Shown: positions 36,842 to 50,669, numbered from the stretch's first letter. The stretch is DNA of 64,000 nt from Litomosoides sigmodontis (GCA_963070105.1 OY718804.1:5045317-5109316); one strand, 5' to 3'. Numbers and translations: made by a program. Notes: generated by a model not told the origin, from the letters alone.

Positions 36842-39127
36842 GGCATTTAACAGTAGTGGGTATCAGATCATTTAACAGTAAATCACTAACTGATAAAATG
36901 TGGAGCTAGCTAGCTGTAATCGATTTTAAATTTAGCAAATTTTTATGAGTTTGAATTTGGTCTTGAGCGCGAACGATAGGGTGGAATGATAATATCGTTG
37001 TGTTCAAATGTAAAAAAGCAATTTGTGAGTGTCATAATTTACCATTTAAAATAATTAGCAAACATTTTAGATTAGTATTTATGAAAGAAATAAATAAATG
37101 GCAGTGTAATATTCGATAAGCTAAAAAGTTAGCTAAAAATTTTGATTTGAGCAAAAAAAGAATAAATAAATAATATTTGATTGAGGGAAATGAATTTCAT
37201 TGTACTGTTGAAATATCGGAAATTGAAAGAAAGCAGAAAGTTTAGCTGCCAATTTTTGTAAGACAAAAAAGATTGAAAATTTAAATTTTAGAAAGAAGTG
37301 ACGGAATAGCAACCTTTGGTCTGAATTCATTTCTTTCAGCTTTTCAAAAAAAAAGCTACCATATGCTTGTTTACAGAAAGAACTTATTGCACAATACTTG
37401 TTATTGGCGGAAAAGAAGAAAGAGAAATGATAGGAATACCACATCACTCAGAGTGTATGTGATAACAATCAATTTCACTTTGATTACATTTATACAATTA
37501 GCAAAAAAACAAAGTATAATCAATTTCAATCTGTTAGATGAATGAAATGAAAGCGAAGTAATTGAAATTGAAAAGAGTGGCGCTAAATGATTTTGAATTT
37601 GATGAATTACTGCGTTTTGTGTCTTCAACGAGTGCGTCATTTTCATTTATAAATTAATTCTTCCATAACTGAGGGACAAGTTTGTTTTTCTGTGCGAAAA
37701 AGAGGGGAGAATTTTTCATTTTATAACAAAATGAGAGAGCGAGAGGAACTTGAACATGAAATTTATGCTTAATTAGTTGGAAAGAATAAATTAAAAGCAT
37801 GAAGGGACGATTGGCTCATTAATTGCTAATAAAAAACATTAATGATAGCATTAATGGCATACAGGGGGAGTGAGTGAGGGAAAATTTCGTGAAATTTCAA
37901 GAAAAAATTTATTATCGAAATTGATTCATTAATTATATATGTGGTGTGTGTGTGTGTGCGTGCGTGTGCGTTATGAAAGGAAGAGATTGAAGTTAGCGGT
38001 TTTTTAGCTTCGATTGGTTTTATTAATAGCGTACCTGTGGAAGGACCAGGTAGTACTGAAATGGAACGCTATACGTATCGTCGAAGTTCGAAGGATGGAT
38101 GGATGGATACGTAAGCGTTGGAGCATCAGATGTAATAAGCTACTTCTCATCGAGAGAGAAGAGTCGTTAGCTAAGTTACTTGAATGAAATGTTGGGAGAG
38201 CGAGAGAGGTAGACGGCGAAAAGTCTTTGAGAGTGAAAGTAAGGGACTTCGAAGTAAACTCATCCCCTTGGAAGTAAGCTTGCAAAAACCCAAGTAAAAG
38301 TTCAGTTGGTGTGATGACTCTGATAGCATTCCTTTCAAACTTTCAACATTTTCAACGGCACATATCGTACGCATTTCATACTTTTCATCAAGTCCACATA
38401 TTATCATCGTATTGACTAATATGAAGCACGGAGGTAGGGAGAGAGAGAGAGAGAGGTAGATGGTGAAGAGGAAAAATTTTTTGAACAGTTTTATTTGATA
38501 GTTCATTGATCAATTTTTTAAGAAAAGGGGAAAAAACTCGAGACTTTTACAGTCATCCTTCTCTCGCCTTCTCTCTCTCTCTCCCCCATTTCTTTTCTCA
38601 TTTTTAACGAGCCGAATAATAAATGTCTAATTGAAAATGACAAATTGTCGATCGTTTGAAGCATGCTTTCTGACGTCAGTGACAATCGGCAAACGATGTT
38701 CAATCTTATTCCAAAATACTTCAAGTGAAATGAAATAATTGATAATTTAAACGAAATAAGTAAAAATGTTCGTTTTTTTTACTTAAATAGAATTAATGTA
38801 AAAAATTCAAATGGCAGAGGATGGCGTAGGATGGATGGATGTCGTCTGATCGATGGATATTCACTACCATTTTCCTTCCCAGCTAATCATATCTTCACGT
38901 GCAACACTTTCACAATAAATAAACACTTCGCACTTCATCCATCCGACGTTGTTTACAATTTATGAATGCCTTAACTGAAGTCATCAATGCAGCATTTTAT
39001 GGTTAATAATAATAATAGTAATAATAATAAATAACAATAAGTAATTATAATTAATAACAAGTAATAATAATTAATATAATTAATAATAATAATAAATAAT
39101 AATGAATAATAAATAATAATAATAAAC

Positions 39128-39823
<696 letters not shown>

Positions 39824-39860
39824 CAATAATAATAATAAATAATAAGAATAATAATAATCT

Positions 39861-40783
39861 TGGGGAGAAAAGTTTGTTGAAAATATTAAATTAAAATATA
39901 ATTTCATTGTAATGAAATAAGTGATTTTAGGAAAAGTTTTAAAAAAAGGAAAAGACTAGACTGAAAAATTATATTTTACAAAGGCTTGCAAATGTTTTTC
40001 CATTTCATTTCACATACAATTGAGTCCTAATTTCTCACGTGAAAGAGAACAATGCCAAAATAAAGATGAAAAGAAAGCTGCGATAGGTTTGAATTGGAAA
40101 AAAAAGTTGGGAAGGGTAGGAAGCATGGAGCGTGGAAGTTTGAAGGCGGACGAGTTTCAAGGCTATTTGAAGTGGAAGTGAACCTGGTGGGCTTTCGCTA
40201 AGGCTTGCTAAACAAACGAAGAGCAATTAAGAAGGCGCAGAGGGAGGAGGAGATATTGTTATCGTATGCAAATTTCTGACATTTTCTCTAACTCTTCGTA
40301 TTTATGCAGCTTATCTCGCTTCCATTAAACGCCTCAAAAGCAATACCTTAGCAGACGCTTGCAAAATATCCATTTCAAAGTGTCAGCAAAACTTAAAGTT
40401 TCGTTGGATTGAATAACATGTTCCTCAAATTTAATTAGAAAGTTTTGATAATTTGAATATTCCACATTCAGTACCATTCATACATAATTAACCCATTACA
40501 CCTCAAATTGTCATTTCATCAATTTGCACATTCCTCGGCCGGACAATACGACATTTTACATTTCATGCGCATTTGGACATATCTTCTCTAACCATTCGGA
40601 ATTTAATTAAGTTGGTGAAGAAAATAAATGATTGCAAAAATTTATTCTTCTCTTTCTGTTTCTATCCTGAAATTGGCCGCCCTCAATTTCTACAATACTT
40701 TCAAAAAATGAATTTTTTGGAAAATTTCCAAGATTTATTTAATAAGTATGCGTAAGTTATGAATCATTGTATAGAGTGAAGCA
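39861..40783. other. 5' flank of the CK1/TTBK-like kinase
   Basis: No exon is supported. The frame at 40573-40755 on plus ends before the kinase start and has no motif. Confidence 0.4.
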
Positions 40784-43091
40784 ATGCAGAAAAATGAAAA
40801 GGAAGATATACCTGATAGTTCCACAAAACTACTCTTTTCATCTGGGGTTCAAATCAACAAGCATTTCAATTTGAATCAGCTAATAAGCACTGGTGGCTTC
40901 GGACAGGTTCTCATTCTTTCAGTTTTTTTTCTCAATTTCAAATCCGTTAAATTTACTGCTAAATAGTGCAAAGTGGGAAACTGGAAATGCTTATCGGTAA
41001 TTTAACCTGAGGATAGACTTGAGAAGTGAAGGAAACATGAAGTTAGCCTCGAAAATTCATTTATGCCGTATATTCGACAATCAAATCATCCCTTTTCCGA
41101 TAGTAAGCAATTGCTGTACATGGCGTGGAATTCAACTGTTGGAATTGTTTTGCTACTAGTAGCACTTAAACGTCAAACTTGGCTTTTAATTTAAGTGCAA
41201 TGAGACAAGATTAGGGAGCACGCCGTGTTTAGGTAAACTCTGGTATTACCGTAGCGAATAGCCGATGTTCAGGTATATTCTGGAACGAACATTAACACCG
41301 GTGAATTGGTCGCCATAAAGGCTGAATCGATTAATGCTAAGGTATGCAGAATAATTCAGTATTTTCTAATATCTATGAGGAAAGGCTTAAATTAAAGTAA
41401 GGCATACAACAATCACTAATAGTCGTCATATTTTAGCTGCTTAAAAGTTGATTTAAAAAATATCACCGTAAAGTTGCGTCTACAGCAATAGCGCTTCCAA
41501 TACTTACATTAAATATATATAATAGCTGACTTTGAGGAAATTTATTATATTTATGCAAATTATTTTCGTCACTGATAGCTATAACAGATTCCACTGTTGC
41601 GCATAGAGGCCTCCTGCTTGGAGGCACTCAATCGCACTATCAGGCAAATTTTCCGGAAACCTCCCAAAGAGCCAATACCGAATTACTACGGATACGGTGA
41701 AACACAAAACGTCCGATATATGGTTCGTTCTCAAGACATCTGCTAACTAGCAATAACAAATTCCAAATGCATGGCTTCCTTAATTTTCGCAATAAATGTA
41801 AACCCAAATAATTGCACGCACAAATATTATTAACTTAAATTTAACCGGTAGTTATTTCACTAAATGTTTAAGAGACCGAATTTTAATAATCGATCATAAT
41901 TTCACTGCTACTTTTGAATGCTAAGCTCCAAATTTCACAGTGCATGGTGATGAAATGATAACGACGGTGATAATAGAGTGATAACAGAACTGATGGATAG
42001 TGACAATAGAATTGTGAATTGACAGGTAGTAGTATAATATTTAGGTGATGGATTTGTGTGGAAAAAATGTTCGAGAATTGAAAAAAAGTACAAAAGAGGA
42101 TTGCTTCACGATAGTCACTTCACTTTGGCTTATGAAGAAAATGATTTTAGCATTGAAATTTTTGCATCGTTTAGGATGGATCCATCGGTATGCAAATTTC
42201 ACTAATTATATATAAATGAATAGATAAGCGCAGATTGCTGTTACGCAATGAATTCACTTAGAGGCAATTGAATAAAATGAAATTTTAATTTTAAACAACA
42301 ATTCAACCATGGGTTTCTACCTCTGAAGAGATGTAAAACCTGCAAATTTCTGCATTGGTCTACAACTGCAAGGAAGGCAAGAGTTACATCTCGTCGATTT
42401 TGGTATGGCACGTCATATTATTGCTAGCAATGGTGTTATTAAAACGAGACGAGAATCAAGCGCATTCCATGGTACTGTTCGTTATGCATCTCTTACAACT
42501 CACCGACATCAGGTAAAAGCATTCCCTTTAAAACTATCAATCCTCATCGAAAAAATTTTAATTTCGTGATATCAATCATTTCGTATTCATTGAGTAAACT
42601 ACTTTTTTTTAAAGCGGAAGCACCAAAACCATTATTTTTGTCAGGATATGTCACGTTATGATGATCTTTGGTCTGTTTATTACATTAGTGTGGAAAATAT
42701 GGTTGGACAGTTACCATGGCGTTACGTAAATGAGAAGAGAGAAGTGGAAAAAATGAAGGAAAATATCGATTTATTGAGACAAAAATATGGAACGGAACCA
42801 AATCCACCAGCATCACTGATAATGCTTCATCGTCGTCTTTGCCACGCCAGCTTCTATCAGGAACCAGAATACCGCCGTATTGTCAATGAAATTGTAACGT
42901 CCTTCCACACTAGCATCAGTTATGCTGTTAGAAAGAAAAAAAAGTGCTCAACCTTCTATCGCTAAAACATTTAGGATCTTGACTTAACTCTGCGAAATTT
43001 CAACGAAGACAGTCGTCTGGATTGGCAACCAATTGAGGACGAGGTTACGACACCTTTTTTTTCTCGTCCACAACACACTAGTGACGTCTGA
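40784..43091 (+). CDS. CK1/TTBK-like protein kinase
   Basis: Seven exons: 40784-40906, 41273-41341, 41588-41722, 42045-42187, 42329-42512, 42645-42893, 42975-43091, giving 339 aa. Kinase landmarks in order: LISTGGFGQVY glycine loop (about 34-43), TGELVAIKAES with catalytic K57, an alpha-C block RIEASCLEALN, YMVMDLCGKNVREL hinge, WIHRDVKPANF with catalytic D158, HLVDFGMAR (D180), FHGTVRYASL in place of APE as in the CK1 superfamily, and DDLWSVYYISVENMVGQLPW. The tail includes RLDWQPIEDEV. The K-P-A-N catalytic loop and FGTxRYAS-type P+1 region are diagnostic of CK1/TTBK kinases, an expanded group in nematodes often expressed in sperm. All catalytic residues are present, so it should be active. 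The exon 6 donor could be GTTAGA at 42927 instead of GTAACG; exon 3 uses the unusual donor GTTCGT. AATAAA at 43403-43408 lies 312 bp downstream. Confidence 0.93.
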
Positions 43092-43402
43092 AACCACGTT
43101 TTTCTTTTGCACATCTGTCCCGAAAGTACATCTGTTCTACTCTTTTCAGTTTATTTGAAACGCTTCCGAAAAATCTGAAACATTCATAACTACTGCACTT
43201 TAGCTCTGTGAACGCCTCCCTTTCAACGATTTCGAGGCGAAAAATCATCGTGAGGTACGCGGTCGTAATGCTGCCAATCATAATCACAACCGTTCTAACT
43301 TAAACCACAGAAATGATGAGCTAACAAGAAATGATGACCGATCCTACTATTTCATGCAGCAGTCAGACGACAATTTCTGAGAGTAATGCACGAAATGTGA
43401 AT

Positions 43403-43408
43403 AATAAA
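43403..43408 (+). terminator. Polyadenylation signal AATAAA of the CK1/TTBK-like gene
   Basis: Canonical hexamer on the coding strand, first one after the stop at 43091. Confidence 0.5.
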
Positions 43409-43490
43409 TGAGGAAAAAGATCATAAATAGTCGCATCCCGTACTTTTGATATATTCCCCATATATTGTCCACTAATTATAATTCTGTGAA

Positions 43491-43496
43491 TTTATT
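43491..43496 (-). terminator. Polyadenylation signal AATAAA of the PDZ gene
   Basis: Canonical hexamer on minus, about 210 bp past the PDZ gene stop at 43708. Confidence 0.45.
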
Positions 43497-43707
43497 ACAT
43501 CTGGCAAGTTTCTTGCTAGTTTAAAACTTCTTTAATATAAAATTTAAATCACTGATCATCCTTATTGTAATGTAGAAGTATGTAAATACAAATTTGATAT
43601 TGTCAAATACTCTAACAATTCCTGAATGCAAATAATGTGCAAAAATTTTATATACCACATTCATGAAATTTTCCACTATATACTGTACAACACTGTAATC
43701 AAATTTT

Positions 43708-46084
43708 TCAAGCTGATAGTACCACAGAAAATGAGGAGAGAGATGGCTGTAAGAGAGTCGACACGGCACGTATTGTTTGTTCTGTTGCAGGGCGTTCGAT
43801 GATACTCGTGAAATGATCCTAAATAAATTATTTTCAGTCTGATGGATTTCATTATAATTCATTTGAAAGACAGATCCTTAAGTTATAATTTCTACCAGTC
43901 ACCACCGTCTGGGTTTTTCTGCTTACGCAAGCTATTCTTACTTTGTTGTGATGGGACCATAGAATTCGATCTCTTAAATCAGCCGCTCGGATAAATTTGA
44001 TCCCGTCAATATCGATTATTCGATCGCCAACGGTGAAATATTTTCCAGACAGTGGACCGTGGTCGTATACGTAGATACTGGAATTGCTTTGTTTGAACGC
44101 CAGATGAAGGTGCTGCTGTGCTATTCCTCGATCACTCTTCTTCCAGTCCACAATCACGAACTGAAGAACGAATTAACAATTAGAGCAACTATCACTTTTT
44201 TTAGAAAAAATTGACAGATTTCAGGACTTCAAAAGATTTCTCCAATTTCCATGCTTGATGGAATCATAAAATTTCCAGATTTCTTTCCTAGCCGAAACTG
44301 TAGCAACTATGGCAAATTTAAAACGAACAAGATAACTAAAACCATCTCTCCTCTCGAATGCATTAGCACGTTCTTCTTCAATACGAACACGTAGATTGTA
44401 AGCATCTAATGGTGCACAACTCTAAAGAAAACAAAAAACCATATTGCTTTTATAAGTGAAAGTAGAAACGTTGCCGGAAGCAACTAAAAATCAATGTGGT
44501 AGAATGATGACATGTTCAAGTTTTACGTTAAGTTGATTTTCCAATTTCTCGATTATATGCTGTTGCCTGATAACCATTTCTTCCAGCGCCTCATCACTAC
44601 GGTCAATTTCCTCAAAAAGTGCTGGTGATAAGCACAATACCAAAACAATATCAATAAGTTAAGTTTTCAATGAATATCGTTCAACGGCCACCAGTGGCCT
44701 CAATTCTACCAATCGGTAATCCAAGTTGCCTAATATCACCTTAAAGCAGATCCTCTTAATATAAAGCTACTGTAGGAATTATTAGTACCTCTGGGTAGTT
44801 AAGAAGTAATTGAAACTGAAAAACAATAATCCCGATTGTTACGATAAACAGCATTTTCCATAATATACAAGAGCAGTCATCTTCGCTTTGAGTCTCACTG
44901 TGTCCCTGAAGTTCAAATTTAAAGTTAGTGGAATATGTGAGAAACAGTAATATTTAAAATATATCAAGCTTAATTTCACCAATATGCATAAAAGTAAGCT
45001 TCCCATATAAACGAATAAAATGATTCGCATAATTTGCTACTACCTGATTATTATTGATCTTTGCAGCTAAAGTTAACATCGCTGATCCCACTCCTCCTTC
45101 TCCTTGCGAATCATGAGGTGGTGCTGTAAGAGTTCAATTCCGAAATCTCAAATATTAAAATAATTACTAAAACTATATTATTTTTCGTAAGGGTTGTTTT
45201 AACACGATAACATTATGTAGATTTTTTTTCAAATAATAAAAATCTTCCCACAACAATTTTTCTCTTCAATCCAATTTATACATATTCAGTGGCAAATATA
45301 ATAAGTTATCGAACTTGACACATGTCGTTTCACGACGTGCTTTTTAAACAAATCCATAAACGGATCATTCGATTTTCCGTCATCACCAGCCGCATCATGT
45401 CCGGTCATTCGCGATTGACCTCCGATAATCTAAATTTCGAATAATTTTTTGAGCTAATTACATAATCAATAATTCATACTATCATTTTTCGTCCATAGAT
45501 GAATTAATCAGCAAGTGTATTAATATAAAAGTGAGAGTGATGTTGTGCAGTCTTTCAGGAGATTGGTGCTTGGGCGCTGACGAACAATTGCAATACCATA
45601 CGACCTTCTTTCAACATTTGGGCAATTTGACTTAATACGTTCCCACTGAACATCTTAGTCGTTTTAAAATTCCGATACCACATCTATTTTTTTCCCTCCT
45701 CTTCAAATTTAAAGAGATCAAGTACGAGGAGAAATGAGAAAGACTACATTAGTAAAAGAAAAAACTTTAACTCTAACTAGAGTTAATATCACTAAAAAAA
45801 ATCTGAAATATCATCACTGTGGACAATTTATGCTCTATCATCTATGACCAAATTTTGATATTATTTTCTCCAAGTTTTAAAAGACTTAGAGGAAGAAAAA
45901 TTCACTTCGAAATCATCGTTGCTTGAAATACTCTTTTCGCTGTCGTCTTCCTTCTCAAATTCCTTCTTCATATTGTCATCTTCCACTCCTACAATTGACA
46001 ATTTTCACATAAAAGAAGAAACAACAACTTCCTCATCAAATACTAGCACATTTTAACGAATCTACCAGAAACGCTGTTAGACAT
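43708..46084 (-). CDS. Coiled-coil and PDZ-domain protein
   Basis: Ten exons chain in phase: 46066-46084, 45906-45988, 45586-45645, 45315-45429, 45044-45123, 44869-44905, 44527-44621, 44329-44421, 43906-44160, 43708-43818, for 315 aa. Start MSNSVSGVEDDN is in a 19 nt exon. An acidic Ser-rich N-terminus (KEDDSEKSISSNDDFE) is followed by WERIKSNCPNVERRSYG, DPFMDLFKKHVVKRH, a charged helix (EEIDRSDEALEEMVIRQQHI, about 132-165) and a C-terminal PDZ-like domain (about 195-275): HLAFKQSNSSIYVYDHGPL, GKYFTVGDRIIDIDGI, AADLRDRIL and KVRIACVSRK. PDZ domains bind C-terminal peptides of membrane or junction proteins. The carboxylate-binding GLGF loop is not conserved, so ligand binding may differ. Exons 3, 4 and 8 use GTTCG donors; the exon 9 donor may instead be GTAAGA at 43941, which would remove the last PDZ strand. 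The precise orthologue is not recognised. Confidence 0.75.
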
Positions 46085-46108
46085 GCTTATTACATTACAC
46101 ATGCAATC

Positions 46109-46110
<2 letters not shown>

Positions 46111-46156
<46 letters not shown>
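46111..46156. repeat. (CAAT)n tetranucleotide repeat upstream of the PDZ gene
   Basis: 46 bp, about 11.5 perfect units, starting 27 bp upstream of the PDZ gene start codon, so within or next to its core promoter or 5' UTR. Confidence 0.95.
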
Positions 46157-46650
46157 CTGTTACTAATGATAAGGAGCAGTCAGCTTACTGATGCTAACCT
46201 ATATAATTCATTCAACCATTGCTTCTTCGAGTACGCCAGACGCCTTCTTGAAGTTGCACAACAAATACACAAAAATCGTCGCAGTAACTCTTGCACTGTA
46301 ATGTGTCGTTTCCGGCTAGGAGCGAAGGGCAACGTGAGAAAGGTAAAACTGACGTGTCAACGAGTCGCTTCGAAAAAACAACCGGTAAACAACGAGTTGA
46401 AGAAGAAAGTGAATGAATGAGATGAATACATCACCTCCACCAACAGCGTCCCTCACACTACCAATTCCGGTCGTACCGTGCGAAAGTAAAATAACAATCA
46501 GGCAAACCCACTCACCGTCAGGTAAACTGGTTAACGGACGCCTTCCTCGATCGGCCGCAATCGATCCATCCCTCCTCCCTTCTTCCTTGTTGATAGTTGT
46601 CTGTTAGTCTCTGCGTCTGCGTGTGTGTTTGTTTCCATTTGTATATATAC

Positions 46651-46681
<31 letters not shown>

Positions 46682-47744
46682 CGTGTCTGTGCGTGTGCGT
46701 GTATGCGTGTGCGTGTGTTTCATGTTGATAAAGCTATGATATTGATTGTTTCTGACATAATAAATAACAATGTTAGTTTTGAACAACAACGTTAAACTCA
46801 CAATTTTATTTATTTACAGGTCGACGTGCGTGTGTTTTCACTTTCAAACGAAAGAAAAAGCCAACAGAATGTTAACTATGAACATTGACATGCGAAGTAA
46901 TCAACCATTAATGCGTTGAATAATTCTCGAGCAATAGAATTTAAATGATTTGAAAAGTTTGAAGTAACATAACGCTCTATGCGATATGCTTAAACGAATG
47001 TTAATTTCAATGAATTTGCGAGAGATCATCTCTTTTATCGATCACCACATGACAATAAGGAACAGGTGCGTTTGTTTTCGCAGAGAAGTACAGAAGTTGT
47101 AAATTCTCGCGGAAAGTCCTCGAAGGGATGGCAATCGATGAGGAAAGCATTTTCGGCAGCGAGCGAGTGTCGCTGACAGAAGCAATGGATGGACGCGCTA
47201 TGACGTTGCACGTGAAGTTAAGTTGCTCGTCTTGAACATCTTTGTTTAATTCATGCGATAGGTGGGACTGTAATTGAAAATTTTCACTTTCATTGAGCTA
47301 GATATCACACTTATCAATACCACGTGGAAAGCAAAGGGAGTAATCCGTGGGATCAACAATACAATAACTAAATTAGCGATACGTTTGAAACAATAAATGA
47401 GACTATAATAACTGAACTGGAAGAGAGAACAACAAACAATACAATAAACAGATGGGAAAATTCCACCATCAATGCTATATACTATTTCATTCTTTAAAAG
47501 TAGCATTCACCATAAATTTTCAAAACCATAAATTTTCGAGTACAAAGCAAAAGAAAAACCTAGGAGATGAATAGCCGAAGAATATTTGAAATGAAAAAAG
47601 AAATGGCGCAATTTGCGCAAAGATCATGAAGAAGCAATGAAAGGCATAATCAAAACTACCCACATATTCTTTATAGAAGAAATAAGTGCAAAAATAAACT
47701 TGATATTTTCACGCATTTATATGGATAATCTCTGCACTGCTCAG
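46157..47744. other. Intergenic between two minus-strand genes; TA/TG repeat
   Basis: Upstream flank of the PDZ gene and 3' flank of the membrane-protein gene. It includes a mixed TA/TG microsatellite at about 46641-46718. The plus frames at 46166-46420 and 46413-46607 have no splice or motif support and are probably chance. Confidence 0.45.
46641..46718. repeat. Compound (TA)n(TG)n microsatellite
   Basis: TATATA-ATATAT-TGTGTG followed by interrupted GTGCGTG units. Confidence 0.85.
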
Positions 47745-49400
47745 TTATGAGGCCATCACGTATAGGTCATCAGAAAGTGCGACATTGTCGTACGTTGCAG
47801 CGCTTACGAATGACGACGGCCGATCACTTTCCGTCATCGTATCCGAATTCATGAAAATTTGACTATCGATGCTATTAATCAGTGATTTCTTGTTGAAAGT
47901 GATCCTGTCACTGCTACTGCTTTTGCTATTTTTACTTCCGCTCATCGTATTTCTGATCAGACGATCGTCTCCGCTAAAAATCAATGCTGTTTTATTTAAA
48001 ATATTTGCTAAATTTTCATCACTCTGCTCAAGTTATAATTATTTGAGTAGCCATGTGGTAACATATTCACCTTGATGAAACATTATACTTGAATAGTAAA
48101 GAATCTTTATTTGCTTTTTTTTTGATGTTGTCACATATATAATTTCATAACATTTTAGTGAAATGCCCTGAAATACAGAATAGCAGTGTTTGATAGTTCC
48201 GAATAAATAATAATACTATCAGTGGTAATTTACATTTCAAGAGAAATACCTCACATGTGAGTTTTGATATCACATGATTTCCTAGCTAACGAACGATAGT
48301 ATGTAAATATTACAGCATCGGCAGAACGATAGGAATAAAAACATACTGAATTTTCATAATTTTCCAGCTTTTCGACTGAGCAGCAGGTGACGCTGGTGTT
48401 TTCCGCGTCAATAACCTTCCAGATTTCCAGCACAAATTTAAAATGCATTGCACAGAGCAGACAATCGTGAGACAGGATGTGATAATGCAGGCTATGACTA
48501 ACAAATCGAATTGTTTGACGGAAGAAAATCCATTTCCGCAAGGCTAAAAACACCTCGGATGAAGGAGGAGCAAAGCAGTGCAACTGCATTATGCAGTAAA
48601 TTAAGAAATTCATTTGAAATAAAGCTGTCTTACGCAAAAAAGTATCCACCTGAGTGGCAGTAGCGATTGAAGTTGCTTCACTTTTACCACACCATGGACA
48701 ACGTGCAATGTGCTTTTGAACTGTTAGCGTAGCATTGAAGCATCGACCTCGCAATTCAAGAATCATCTGACCGAGGTCACTGTCATCTTTTGCACTTGAA
48801 TTTTCAAACTGTTCTTCCTAAAATGAATAACTGGTGAAACTGAGAGGTTGAGATATTATTAGCACTCTTTTATACGATAAATTCTCCTAGGATTACCTGA
48901 ACTTCATTCTCGAAAGCCTTCGTTGCAGCAGTTTGATCACAACTGCGTTGAAATCGATACTTTGGATCAGTACCAGTGATTTCAATACTCACTTCAATAT
49001 CCATGGGAGATCCTTTAGTCCAATGGCTAATGAAAGCGTTGTCGGATGACTGAATCAATTTTTTTAGAAATACAATTCAATTCATGAAGAAATGCAATAT
49101 TGTGCTAATAACTTTAGGCTCAAGCAAAATTCCTCCTACCTGTTGCAAATTTTGATCTAACTGCCAACTAAATGAGCTTTTCTCTCCGTTTACCGAATTC
49201 GTCTTGATCATTTTCAGTTCCGGTTGATTGCAATATGTGCTTGTAAGACAAGCTCCTTTCCACTCAACGTTCAACAAATTAACGGAAATCCAGAATTCAT
49301 CCGGACCCGTTGGCCGTATAAGACCAGCATTTGCTAGCATACGAACAACATAAATTGCTTGTGACCAAATAACAAAAAACAATGACACGGTCAGCAACAT
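47745..49400 (-). CDS. Unrecognised single-pass (type I) membrane protein
   Basis: Five exons: 49140-49400, 48897-49049, 48650-48817, 48347-48543, 47745-47973, giving 335 aa with consistent phases. MLLTVSLFFVIWSQAIYVV is a signal peptide. The ectodomain (about 20-205) has FWISVNLLNVEWKGACLTS, SPMDIEVSIEITGTDPKYR, CDQTAATKAFENEVQ, LELRGRCFNATLTVQKHI and CPWCGKSEATSIA, with several cysteines that could form disulfides and one N-glycosylation sequon (FNAT). QFDLLVIACIITSCLTIVC (about 205-225) is the membrane segment. The roughly 105-residue cytosolic tail is basic next to the membrane (KSGRLLTRK), then Ser-rich (GSKNSKSSSSDR), with YDNV and a terminal YVMAS that look like endocytic or SH2/PTB-type tyrosine motifs. 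Topology suggests a receptor or adhesion protein. I do not recognise the family, and the beta-strand-like pattern alone does not justify naming an Ig or similar fold. Confidence 0.72.
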
Positions 49401-50151
49401 TCTGAAAGATAAATTTCATTTGAATAATTCAGCTTATTCATCTATTGCAGTAAAGTATGAAAGAGTGTATTTGAGTTAAATTTAACTTCAAGAAACCGAT
49501 GTGAAAATTTAGCAATTCCTCGAATACGAAGTAACGTGTAGCAAACGAATAAGAAGTATGAAATAAATTCTCCGTCAGGTCGAGTGCATTTATATGGAAG
49601 GTGTCCATCCAAGAAATCCCAGATTATTTGACGAAGTTATTGCTAAGCATGCGTGTGACCAGTTATGCCAAAGAGCGATGGATTAATAACATCAAAGGTG
49701 AGATACCGTAGCGTCGCCAATTAACTCATTCACTTCGGACGAGAAATGATTGCTGCGTGTGGGAGAGATATTCATTCACCGCTGAGCTTTATGTGAATTC
49801 CCAAGCATGTGCATTCTCAGTGTGGACAATTGACCGTCTTCACTCCCACTTCATTTGATTTCTGAGATGGCCATCTGTGAAGCTATGGTGTTGCAAGGAT
49901 GAACTAATATCGTTGAATTTATTGCCAATCACCTCATTTCGAAACATGTTTCTGTGATAATTGAAGCATTTTTTTTTTGCATATCAGGCAGATTGTTTGA
50001 GAATCCTAATTTTTTGTTAATTCGAGCCAATTGCATGAAGCAGTTCATGTACGCATACCACTACTATGTTGTTATTGAAAAATTCACTGGACACGTCACT
50101 GATACCATTCATCAATTATCACCGCACTGCAGTGGTGACGTCATCTTTCAT

Positions 50152-50263
50152 CAGCTGTTAAATTATGCATGTAATTGCGAGCTTGGACATCAGAAAGAAC
50201 ATTACTAAACTTTGGTTTTTGGATAACTGCTTATTTACACAATTGTTTTGAATTTCATTACAT
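50152..50263 (+). repeat. Diverged direct repeat, copy 1
   Basis: About 110 bp beginning CAGCTGTTAAATTAT and containing TTTTTGGATAACTGCTTAT and ACACAATTGTTT. It matches 51086-51204 at roughly 80% by eye with small indels. Both copies encode NCELGH in one plus frame followed shortly by a stop. Confidence 0.85.
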
Positions 50264-50669
50264 CGTATGAATAATATATTTGAACCGTTTATTTGCCCAT
50301 ATAAATTGAAATACAAGGAATCAGGTAGATCATTTCTAGTAATTTTTTCTTTATTCTACATAGATTTTCGGAATATTTCAATCATCAACTGAACATATTT
50401 TATACTTTGCACAATACACGTATACTTGATACCCACACATATAGTACGGCATCCCAAACTGCATCGTACTTTACTCGAGTCGCACAACGTTTATCAGTTG
50501 AGGATGTTCTATCTATACAATCTATGCAAAGTTAAAGCGAAACTAGAAAATTGAAGAAAATTATATATTACATTTATTTAAAAAAAATATATAAATATGC
50601 AAAAAAGACTAATTTTCTAATATATTCATAGGGAGAAATTTCTGGATAACATATAGAAAAATACTTGGC

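Larger units (their letters stand above)
34000..39000. other. Gene-poor region, part 2
   Basis: AT-rich DNA with GATG/ATCC-type tetranucleotides (35421-35482, 38093-38109), GA/CT tracts (36146-36186, 36354-36401, about 38440-38455), a TG-rich tract (37943-37970) and a G-rich block (36764-36841). No defendable coding exon on either strand. Confidence 0.45.
43092..43707. other. Short convergent intergenic region with paired poly(A) signals
   Basis: This holds the kinase 3' UTR (AATAAA on plus at 43403-43408) and the end of the PDZ gene (AATAAA on minus, plus TTTATT at 43491-43496). The two transcripts probably end within about 100 bp of each other or overlap. Confidence 0.5.

Noticed and set aside
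46166..46607. Two plus ORFs upstream of the PDZ gene
   Set aside because: No splice context, no recognisable domain, and composition like the flanks.
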